Source: Deltaproteobacteria bacterium (lineage in GTDB: Bacteria > Desulfobacterota > DSM-4660 > Desulfatiglandales > HGW-15). Taken from it: a DNA stretch of 5,504 bases. The stretch is taken from assembly GCA_019307805.1 (NCBI GenBank), contig JAFDIX010000301.1, positions 1 through 5,504 of the forward strand. The letters are read 5' to 3'. Shown here piece after piece: positions 1 through 5,371 of this stretch. The notes beneath the pieces were generated by a model. It saw only the letters and a program-made list of their open reading frames with translations, had not been told where the DNA came from and ran no database searches. The position numbers and the translations under genes are program-made. The stretch's first letter is position 1, and each line of letters begins with the position of its first letter.

Positions 1-726
1 CTGGAAAGCTTTATCTGTTGCGGGTTTCCTGTCAAGAATGCTGACCGGAAGTCATCCATGATCCTTAGCGCCTATAATTTATCTCTTGCCCAGGAGAGTA
101 ACCTGGATGTATGCACACTGTGCAGTTCCTGTACATCGGCATTGACCGAGACGGCACACCATTTGTCGGAAGATGGGAATATGAGAGAGGAGATCAATAA
201 AGGCCTATCCCGGGTGGGATTTCAGTATGGCGGCAAGGTCAAAGTCAGGCACTTTGCACGCGTACTCTATGAAGAAATCGGAGAGGATGAAATAAAGAGT
301 CATTTTCAGAGGAACCTGAATGGCCTTCGTATCGCCATTCATTACGGGTGTCACTATCTCAAACCATCGGAGATTTATGACAACTTTGATGAAGTGGAGG
401 ACCCTGAGACGCTTGATGCCCTGATAGCCCTTACCGGGGCAAGTGTTGTTGACTACGCAGGCAGTAAGAGGTGCTGCGGCGGGCCTGTTCTGCCTGTTGA
501 CGAAAAGACGGCCCTTACTGTGGCAAAAGAGAAGCTGGATGATATTGCCAATGCGGGTGCGGATGCCATATGCCTTGTCTGTCCATTCTGCTCTGTGATG
601 TACGATGGCAATCAAAAGGGCATCGAATCAGAATTTGGTACCAGCTACAGTCTGCCTGTGCTATACTTGCCTCAGGTGTTGGGGCTGGCCATGGGCTTTG
701 ACAGGAAGGAACTCTATTGTCATTGA
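1..726 (+). CDS. hdrB: HdrB-like subunit (CCG-domain protein), 5' end outside the window
   Basis: This is the subunit that, in the heterodisulfide reductase family, carries the noncubane iron-sulfur clusters where a disulfide or related acceptor is reduced; it is cytoplasmic. The frame is open from base 1 and gives 241 visible residues. The first CCG domain enters at its Cys-Cys-Gly (visible residues 6-8) and is completed by C38-x2-C41, with an extra C44. The second domain is complete: C117 (GCHY), C158-C159 (CCGG) and C184-x2-C187 (CPFC). The ATG at 58 lies after conserved domain-1 residues, so it is not the true start; the gene begins upstream, probably by about 40-50 codons judging from hdrB2. 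The C-terminus (KELYCH) looks several residues shorter than I expect for this HdrB type, and the last 29 bases overlap hdrC as called. It differs clearly from hdrB2 in this window. Family assignment is firm; the physiological acceptor is unknown. Confidence 0.93.
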   Translation: MESFICCGFPVKNADRKSSMILSAYNLSLAQESNLDVCTLCSSCTSALTETAHHLSEDGNMREEINKGLSRVGFQYGGKVKVRHFARVLYEEIGEDEIKSHFQRNLNGLRIAIHYGCHYLKPSEIYDNFDEVEDPETLDALIALTGASVVDYAGSKRCCGGPVLPVDEKTALTVAKEKLDDIANAGADAICLVCPFCSVMYDGNQKGIESEFGTSYSLPVLYLPQVLGLAMGFDRKELYCH

Positions 727-1261
727 ACCCGGTTCATTAAAAAAAGAAAAGGCATCCGCCCACCTGAAAGCCTCCCTATGCTATCAGTGCAAACGCTGCA
801 CCAACGGGTGTCCGGTCACCTTTGCCATGGATATATACCCGGACAAAGTGATTCGACTGGTCAATCTCGGCCGGATGGAGAGGGTATTGAATTGCAACAC
901 CATCTGGATCTGTTCCGCATGTGAGACCTGTACCACCCGATGCCCAAATGAGGTGGATATAGCAGGGGTCATGGATTATCTGAAAGAGCAGGCAATACGT
1001 GAAGGAGTTAAGATTCCGCAGCCAAGGACCTATGCCTTTCATGAAGCTTTCCTGAAAGATATTCAAAAGAGAGGCCGGGTCTTTGAGGGAGGGATGATGG
1101 GCTCCTATATGATCAGGAGCGGAGAGCTTTTTAGAAAAATTAGAAACGGGAGTATTATAGAAGATATTGTATTGGGATTTAAGTTGTTTCTTAAAGGGCG
1201 AATGCCGTTATTGCCTGAAGGGATTAAAGGAAAGAAAGAGATCAAAGACCTTATCAAATAA
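698..1261 (+). CDS. hdrC: HdrC-like ferredoxin subunit, start codon uncertain
   Basis: This subunit relays electrons between the flavoprotein HdrA and the catalytic HdrB. From the TTG at 698 it is 187 residues, close to the usual HdrC size. Two ferredoxin motifs of the form CxxCxxCxxxCP are visible: C28, C31, C34, C38 and C72, C75, C78, C82. They are followed by an alpha-helical, basic tail without an obvious membrane segment, so the product should be soluble. The family-like N-terminus (IVIEPGSLKKE) begins at residue 7, so translation should start at about 690-725, but no in-frame ATG exists there. The nearest upstream ATG (605) would add about 30 residues that are only an out-of-frame reading of hdrB1, so I reject it. 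TTG 698 is my choice; ATT 716, five bases after an AGGAAGGA, is the alternative. It overlaps hdrB1 by 29 bases, which suggests translational coupling. Identity is firm, the start is not. Confidence 0.9.
   Translation: MTGRNSIVIEPGSLKKEKASAHLKASLCYQCKRCTNGCPVTFAMDIYPDKVIRLVNLGRMERVLNCNTIWICSACETCTTRCPNEVDIAGVMDYLKEQAIREGVKIPQPRTYAFHEAFLKDIQKRGRVFEGGMMGSYMIRSGELFRKIRNGSIIEDIVLGFKLFLKGRMPLLPEGIKGKKEIKDLIK
703..710 (+). promoter_or_regulatory. Shine-Dalgarno-like AGGAAGGA at the hdrB1-hdrC junction
   Basis: AGGAAGGA is the best ribosome-binding match near the start of hdrC. It sits five bases before an in-frame ATT at 716, which would give a protein beginning just before the conserved IEPGSL, and it lies downstream of the TTG at 698. 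ATT is a rare start codon, so either this site drives a non-canonical start or it is a chance purine run inside the last codons of hdrB1 (encoding RKE). Confidence 0.3.
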
Positions 1262-1264
1262 CTT

Positions 1265-1272
1265 CACGATTT
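1265..1272 (+). repeat. 8-bp direct repeat CACGATTT, left copy (right copy at 1541-1548)
   Basis: CACGATTT occurs just after the hdrC stop codon and again at 1541-1548, just before the hdrB2 start, on either side of the heptad-flanked remnant. It could be a target-site duplication or a recombination footprint. Collapsing the two copies would leave hdrC and hdrB2 only 15 bases apart. An 8-bp match between two short AT-rich flanks can also be chance, and the right copy lies 20 bases outside the visible repeat arm. Confidence 0.25.
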
Positions 1273-1283
1273 GTAACTACCCA

Positions 1284-1303
1284 GGTTCACGGTTCACGGT
1301 TGG
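1284..1303 (+). repeat. Left inverted-repeat arm (GGTTCAC heptads)
   Basis: The arm reads GGTTCACGGTTCACGGTTGG, two and a half copies of a 7-base unit. It is complementary to 1495-1514: in RNA all 20 positions can pair, 18 as Watson-Crick pairs and two as G-U wobbles (1284 with 1514, 1302 with 1496), closing a loop of 191 bases. The arm ends three bases before the ATG of the four-helix-bundle remnant. Confidence 0.85.
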
Positions 1304-1306
1304 AAA

Positions 1307-1494
1307 ATGATGAAGATTGATTCCCGAGGGAAAGATATTGAGGCTGGCAACTGGAACGAGAATTGACTCGGAAAGTGTACCACTTAAAAAAACATATACA
1401 AGAGGCTGCCGGATCATCAATACAAAATTTTGACGAAGGTTTTGATTCAGAAACGAATGCAGAATTCATCCGGTTTTTAAGATAAGCCAAGTCA
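1307..1494 (+). pseudogene. Decayed four-helix-bundle protein (S23 / 23S rRNA intervening-sequence protein type)
   Basis: No intact frame exists, but three pieces match the family in order. From ATG 1307 one frame reads MMKIDSRGKDIEA. After the loss of one base near 1345 the next frame continues WQLERELTRKVYHL, which together gives the usual DIEAWQLARELT-type first helix. The same frame then runs straight into KKHIQEAAGSSIQNFDEGF and NAEFIRFLR, the typical second and third helix pattern (AAGS, then N-x-x-EGF, then EFIRFL). Roughly 12-18 residues that normally separate these parts are missing. A TAA at 1483 replaces the expected aromatic codon, and AKS follows where AKRS is usual; then the right repeat arm begins. 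Intact members are about 115-125 residues, so at most half remains. Proteins of this family are encoded in 23S rRNA intervening sequences and at other loci; their function is poorly known. The recognition is from memory of the family. Confidence 0.75.
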
Positions 1495-1521
1495 CTAACC
1501 GTGAACCGTGAACTGTGAACC
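1495..1521 (+). repeat. Right inverted-repeat arm (AACCGTG heptads)
   Basis: From 1497 the arm reads AACCGTG, AACCGTG, AACTGTG and a final AACC: three heptads, the third with one change, plus a partial one. The first two and a half units are the inverse of the left arm at 1284-1303, with two further bases (1495-1496) that can also pair. The arm ends 31 bases before the hdrB2 start codon. GTG triplets in it create an upstream in-frame start for hdrB2 that I do not believe is used. Confidence 0.85.
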
Positions 1522-1540
1522 AGTCAACCTGATTATTGCC

Positions 1541-1548
1541 CACGATTT
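1541..1548 (+). repeat. 8-bp direct repeat CACGATTT, right copy
   Basis: This is the partner of 1265-1272. It lies four bases before the hdrB2 ATG at 1553. The bases between the end of the right heptad arm and this copy show no ribosome-binding site. Confidence 0.25.
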
Positions 1549-1552
1549 TATT

Positions 1553-2413
1553 ATGAGAATAAGCTATTATCCGGGATGTTCATTAAAGGGGACAGCCAGG
1601 GACTATGAAGAGTCCGTGCGGGCGGCCTGTTCCCTTCTGGATATTGAACTCTGTGAGCTCGAAGACTGGAATTGCTGTGGCGCAACAGCAGCCCACAGCC
1701 TGAGTCACCGGGCCGGCATCAACCTCCCGGGAAGAAACCTGGTTTTGGCGGAAAAGGCGGGAATGGATATGGTGGTCCCCTGCCCTCTCTGTTTTAACCG
1801 TCTGAAAACGGCGGAACAGGAACTCCTGGGGGAAAGGAAGGATCAGTACGATCTGTCCATAACAGGCGGGATGATAAAAACATGGGACCTTGCCAATTAC
1901 CTGTCGCAGGAGACGATCCTCCACCACATGACCTCCAAGCGGAAAGAGGAGCTCAAATGGCTGAGGCCCGTCTGCTATTACGGATGTATGGCGAGTAGGC
2001 CGCCACGTGTGACCGGGGAGAGCGATTACGAAAATCCCATGAGCATGGACCGCATCCTGGAATGTCTGGGCGCTGAAGTTATCCAGTGGTCTTACAAGAC
2101 CGACTGCTGTGGAGCCAGCCATCTCGTGGCCCGTCCTGATATCGTATTTGAGCTGGTGGGAAAACTGTTCAGGGAGGCAGACAGGGCGGGTGCAAATTGT
2201 ATCGTGGTCTCATGCCAGATGTGCCAGGCCAATCTGGATCTCCACCAGGATAAAATCATAAAACAGATAGGTGCTGATTTCTACTTTCCAGTGTTTTATT
2301 TTACTGAATTGATCGGTCTGGCGCTGGCACACAAGGATACGGGAAAATGGCTGAAGAGACATTTTGTTGATCCGAAAAGGCTCATCAGGGAGCAGGACGA
2401 GGTCTTGATCTGA
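1553..2413 (+). CDS. hdrB: HdrB-like subunit (two CCG domains), complete
   Basis: This is a second, full-length HdrB of 286 residues, near the family's usual 290-300. Domain 1 has C9 (YYPGCS), C41-C42 (NCCGA) and C77-x2-C80 (CPLC). Domain 2 has C145 (YYGC, with C141 just before), C185-C186 (DCCGAS) and C221-x2-C224 (CQMC). Both domains therefore keep the CX(n)CCG...CxxC pattern that binds the noncubane [4Fe-4S] clusters in characterised HdrB. The end (ELIGLALAH, then HFVDP) is also typical. I start it at ATG 1553 because MRISYYPGC is the normal HdrB beginning. An in-frame GTG at 1508 would add 15 residues encoded by the heptad repeat. No clear Shine-Dalgarno sequence precedes 1553, and the native upstream region may have been displaced by the inserted element. 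Four bases separate it from hdrA. Two different HdrB proteins with one HdrC suggest two distinct acceptor or relay roles. Confidence 0.95.
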   Translation: MRISYYPGCSLKGTARDYEESVRAACSLLDIELCELEDWNCCGATAAHSLSHRAGINLPGRNLVLAEKAGMDMVVPCPLCFNRLKTAEQELLGERKDQYDLSITGGMIKTWDLANYLSQETILHHMTSKRKEELKWLRPVCYYGCMASRPPRVTGESDYENPMSMDRILECLGAEVIQWSYKTDCCGASHLVARPDIVFELVGKLFREADRAGANCIVVSCQMCQANLDLHQDKIIKQIGADFYFPVFYFTELIGLALAHKDTGKWLKRHFVDPKRLIREQDEVLI

Positions 2414-2417
2414 AAAG

Positions 2418-5312
2418 ATGACATCTAAGTTGGACAAAAAAGTAGGTTCTGTCATGGTGATCGGCGGAGGGATTGCCGGGATGCAGGCGTCTCTCGACCT
2501 TGCCGATTCCGGATTCAAGGTCTATCTGGTAGAAAGAAACCCGAGCATTGGGGGAATCATGACCCAATTAGACAAGACCTTCCCCACCAATGACTGCTCC
2601 ACCTGTATTATTTCACCAAAGCTGATCGAAGTGGCAAAACATGCCAATATCGAGATCATGGCCTATTCTGAGGTCACCGGAGTCACCGGGTCACCGGGCA
2701 GGTTTCGAATCCTGATCAATAAAAAGGCGCGCTATGTGGATGAGGGAAAATGCGTCTCGTGCGGTGTTTGCGCTGCTAAATGTCCAATAAAGGTGCCGGA
2801 TGATTTTAACAGAGGCCTGAGCCGGAGAAAGGCCATTTTTCTGAGCTTCCCCCAGGCCATCCCTTCCGTTTACACGATTGAGAGGGATCATTGTATCTTT
2901 TTCCAAAAGGGAAAATGCCGTGCCTGTGAAAAGTTTTGTGAAAGCAGGGCGATCGACTTTGGTCAGAAGGACGAGGTCGTTGAGATTGAGACAGGTTCGG
3001 TGATTCTGTCTCCCGGATTCGAGACGACAGATCCCCAACTCAGGCCTGAGTACGGGTATGATCGCTACCCCAATGTTATTACAAGTATCGAGTTTGAACG
3101 CATTCTATCCGCTGCAGGCCCCTTTGAGGGGCATATCAAGAGACCGTCAGAGGGCAGGGAGCCGGTCAAGGTTGGGTGGATCCAGTGTGTGGGATCGAGG
3201 GACGGATCTGCCCACAAAGACTACTGCTCCTATGCCTGTTGTATGTATGCCACCAAACAGGCCATTATAGCCAGGGAGCATGATAACCGTATTGATCCAA
3301 CCATATTTTTCATTGACATGAGGGCACAGGGAAAGGGCTTTGACCGCTATTATGAAAGGGCAAAATCAGACTACGGTATTCAATTTGTGAGGAGTATGAT
3401 TTCCAGAATTACGGAAGATCCCGTTACCCATGACCTGTGGGTTCACTACATGGATGAGGAAGGGAATTTCAGGGATGAAAAATTTGATCTGATGATTCTA
3501 TCTGTGGGTTTCATCCCTCATACCTCCTCAAAGAGACTGGCTGAAAAATTCGAAATATCTCTGGATCAATTCGGGTTCTGTCGGAATAAACCCTTTGACC
3601 CGGTTTCCACATCAAGAGATGGGATATTTGTGTGCGGTCTCTTTCAGGGCCCCAAGGATATTCCGGATTCCGTGATTCAGGCAAGCAGCGCCTCGGCAGC
3701 GGCGATGAGCATGCTGGGCGAAGTCAGGGGGACCCTGGTCACTGAAGAAGATTATCCGATGGAAAGGGAGAGCCTCGGAGAAGAGCCCCGTATTGGTCTC
3801 TTTGTCTGTCACTGCGGCAATAATATTGCCGGGGTGGTGGATGTCAAAGAGGTAAAAGAATATGCGTCAACCCTGCCCAATGTGGTCTATGCCGCTGATT
3901 GTCTGTTTGCCTGTTCCAGTGATACCCAGAAAATCATACAGGAGGCGATCGAGAAACATAACCTGAATCGGCTTGTTGTGGCCTCCTGCTCTCCCAGGAC
4001 CCATGAGCCGCTTTTTCAGGATACCATTCGGAAGGTAGGGCTTAACAAGTACCTGATGGAAATGGCCAATATCAGGGATCAATGCTCATGGGTCCATGCC
4101 AATAACCCCTCCAGGGCCACGGATAAGGCCAGGGACCTGGTTCGTATGTCTGTTGCCCGGAGTGCCCTCCTCGAACCCCTTTATGAAATTCCCTTTGATG
4201 TAGTTCAGAAAGGGCTGGTCATAGGTGGCGGAGTGGCCGGTATGACAGCGGCCTTAAATCTGGCTGATCAAGGGTTTGAGGTCGCTCTAATTGAAAAAGA
4301 TGATGAGCTTGGAGGTAATGCGAGAAAATTAAGGTTTGGCCCTCACGGCGAAGATATATCCGCCTTTCTCGACACAATGATTCAGACCCTGGCGGCCCAT
4401 CCGAACGTCCGGTTATTTAAAAGGGCGCAGATTGAAGAGACAACGGGTCATGTGGGAGGATTCAGAACGCGTGTCAAAACGGAAGACGGAGAGGAGATTG
4501 TGGAACATGGGACAACCATCGTGGCCATTGGCGGCAGTGAGCATCAGCCGGCAGAATACCTTTACGGAAAGAATCCTAAAGTTATGACACAAAGGGATTT
4601 TCATGGCTTGCTGGCCGATGAGAAAGGCCTTCCGGAAAAAGCGGGAAATATCGTAATGATCCAGTGCGTGGGCTCCCGTGATGAAAACCATCCCTATTGC
4701 AGCCGCATATGCTGCACACAGGCCGTCAGCAATGCCCTCAGAATGAAAAAAGACTATCCCGATTTCAATATCTTCATCCTTTACCGGGATATGAGGACCT
4801 TCGGCCTTTATGAGCTCCTTTACAAGGAGGCGCGTGAGGCGGACGTTCAGTTCATTCGCTATGAACCGGAGGCCAGGCCGGAGGTCAGCGAGGAGGGGGG
4901 AGCGATCCGGGTGAAGGTTTTAGATCAGAACATGAGGGAGGAGATTATCATTCCGGCTGATTACCTCGTCTTGAGCGTGGCTATCAGGCCTGAGGAGTCG
5001 AGCAAAGATCTGGCCACCAGACTGAAATTGCCCATAGATGCCGACGGCTTTTTTTTAGAGGCCCACATCAAACTGAGGCCCCTTGATTTTGCCAATGCCG
5101 GTTTTTTCCTATGCGGCCTTGCCCATGGCCCCAAATTTTTGGATGAGAGTATTGCGCAGGCCAAAGGGGCATCCTCCAGGGCAACCACCATACTTTCACA
5201 AAAAAGGATGATGGTGGAGGCCCAGGTGGCAGTGGTGGACAGGGAAAGATGTGTTGCATGTCTCACCTGCATGCGCACCTGTCCCTTTGGGGTTCCCAGA
5301 TTGGCTTGCTAA
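2418..5312 (+). CDS. hdrA: HdrA-like electron-bifurcating flavoprotein, two-FAD tandem form, short C-terminus
   Basis: HdrA is the FAD hub that splits or merges electrons between ferredoxin, MvhD and the HdrBC branch. This 964-residue protein has two HdrA-like modules. Module 1 (about 1-440): FAD/Rossmann GGGIAG at 16-21, CSTC at 60-63 in the conserved TFPTNDCSTCIISPK stretch, an inserted ferredoxin domain (C112, C115, C118, C122; then C159, C167, C170, C174), and the CVGSRD...YCSYACC motif (C257, C270, C274, C275). Module 2 (about 457-964) starts with the canonical HdrA N-terminal domain (CHCG at 464-467, C495, C499, C524 in ASCSPRTHEP, C556). A second Rossmann motif follows (GGGVAG, 603-608), without ferredoxin insert or CSTC, then CVGSRD...YCSRICC (C750, C761, C765, C766). 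One ferredoxin motif ends the protein (C945, C948, C951, C955). Relatives as I recall them continue with a second CxxCxxCxxxC motif and about 40 more residues; here a TAA follows PRLAC. The start at ATG 2418 is four bases after hdrB2, with only a weak purine-rich region upstream. BamE-type HdrA proteins are a possible alternative subgroup. Confidence 0.94.
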   Translation: MTSKLDKKVGSVMVIGGGIAGMQASLDLADSGFKVYLVERNPSIGGIMTQLDKTFPTNDCSTCIISPKLIEVAKHANIEIMAYSEVTGVTGSPGRFRILINKKARYVDEGKCVSCGVCAAKCPIKVPDDFNRGLSRRKAIFLSFPQAIPSVYTIERDHCIFFQKGKCRACEKFCESRAIDFGQKDEVVEIETGSVILSPGFETTDPQLRPEYGYDRYPNVITSIEFERILSAAGPFEGHIKRPSEGREPVKVGWIQCVGSRDGSAHKDYCSYACCMYATKQAIIAREHDNRIDPTIFFIDMRAQGKGFDRYYERAKSDYGIQFVRSMISRITEDPVTHDLWVHYMDEEGNFRDEKFDLMILSVGFIPHTSSKRLAEKFEISLDQFGFCRNKPFDPVSTSRDGIFVCGLFQGPKDIPDSVIQASSASAAAMSMLGEVRGTLVTEEDYPMERESLGEEPRIGLFVCHCGNNIAGVVDVKEVKEYASTLPNVVYAADCLFACSSDTQKIIQEAIEKHNLNRLVVASCSPRTHEPLFQDTIRKVGLNKYLMEMANIRDQCSWVHANNPSRATDKARDLVRMSVARSALLEPLYEIPFDVVQKGLVIGGGVAGMTAALNLADQGFEVALIEKDDELGGNARKLRFGPHGEDISAFLDTMIQTLAAHPNVRLFKRAQIEETTGHVGGFRTRVKTEDGEEIVEHGTTIVAIGGSEHQPAEYLYGKNPKVMTQRDFHGLLADEKGLPEKAGNIVMIQCVGSRDENHPYCSRICCTQAVSNALRMKKDYPDFNIFILYRDMRTFGLYELLYKEAREADVQFIRYEPEARPEVSEEGGAIRVKVLDQNMREEIIIPADYLVLSVAIRPEESSKDLATRLKLPIDADGFFLEAHIKLRPLDFANAGFFLCGLAHGPKFLDESIAQAKGASSRATTILSQKRMMVEAQVAVVDRERCVACLTCMRTCPFGVPRLAC

Positions 5313-5371
5313 GGAAGTGGCCATTTGTGCTTAAACCGCTACCTCTGGTGGTGGTAATTTGACCTAATTTG
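5313..5371 (+). other. hdrA-mvhD gap with a possible degenerate remnant of the HdrA C-terminus
   Basis: Fifty-nine bases separate the hdrA stop from mvhD. Read one base on from the hdrA frame (from 5311), the gap gives KEVAICA, a stop, TATSGGGNLT and a stop. This faintly resembles the family's second ferredoxin region (VA-x-I, then AT-C-x-G-C-G-x-C) with its cysteines changed and bases lost. The resemblance is weak and could be chance. There is no convincing hairpin terminator, so mvhD is probably co-transcribed with hdrA. Confidence 0.25.

Larger units (their letters stand above)
1284..1521. mobile_element. Small element bounded by inverted heptad repeats and carrying a decayed four-helix-bundle gene
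   Basis: A segment of about 238 bp has one arm of GGTTCAC/ACGGTT heptads at its left end, the inverse AACCGTG heptads at its right end, and a remnant of a four-helix-bundle (S23/IVP-type) gene between them. It interrupts the spacing of an operon whose other junctions are overlapping or 4-59 bases long. From memory, genes of this family in Desulfobacterota and other genomes are often scattered as single copies beside runs of this heptad; I cannot verify that here. No transposase is present, so any movement would depend on functions supplied elsewhere. That this is a mobile unit is an inference from structure; the repeats and the remnant are directly visible. Confidence 0.5.

Noticed and set aside
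605..697. An ATG at 605 in frame with hdrC would give a 218-residue protein with a cysteine-rich N-terminus.
   Set aside because: These bases encode the conserved CPFC-to-C-terminus part of hdrB1 in another frame. HdrC homologues begin near the IEPGSL stretch, so the extension is an overlap artefact.
724..726. TGA of hdrB1 as a possible selenocysteine codon.
   Set aside because: Translation beyond it becomes basic and unlike HdrB, no cysteine is expected there, and no convincing SECIS hairpin follows.
1287..1490. An antisense open frame of 67 codons in the hdrC-hdrB2 gap.
   Set aside because: It is the reverse strand of the four-helix-bundle remnant and has no recognisable family features; the sense-strand explanation accounts for the region.
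1284..1514. The inverted arms as an intrinsic terminator for hdrC.
   Set aside because: The loop would be about 191 bases and no U-tract follows the right arm, so a classical terminator is not supported.
1284..1521. The heptad repeats as a short CRISPR array.
   Set aside because: The units are 7 bases, contiguous and in opposite orientations at the two ends, with a gene remnant between; there are no spacers and no cas genes.
1508..1552. A GTG start at 1508 for hdrB2, adding 15 residues.
   Set aside because: The extra residues are encoded by the AACCGTG heptad repeat and spacer; HdrB proteins start at MRISYYPGC-like sequence, which is ATG 1553.
2673..2697. Three copies of GTCACCGG (2673, 2682, 2690) in hdrA.
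   Set aside because: They lie in coding sequence for VTGVTGSPG, which fits the usual V-x-G-x-x-G pattern at this site in HdrA. With 8- and 9-base spacing, this is most likely codon coincidence or minor slippage.
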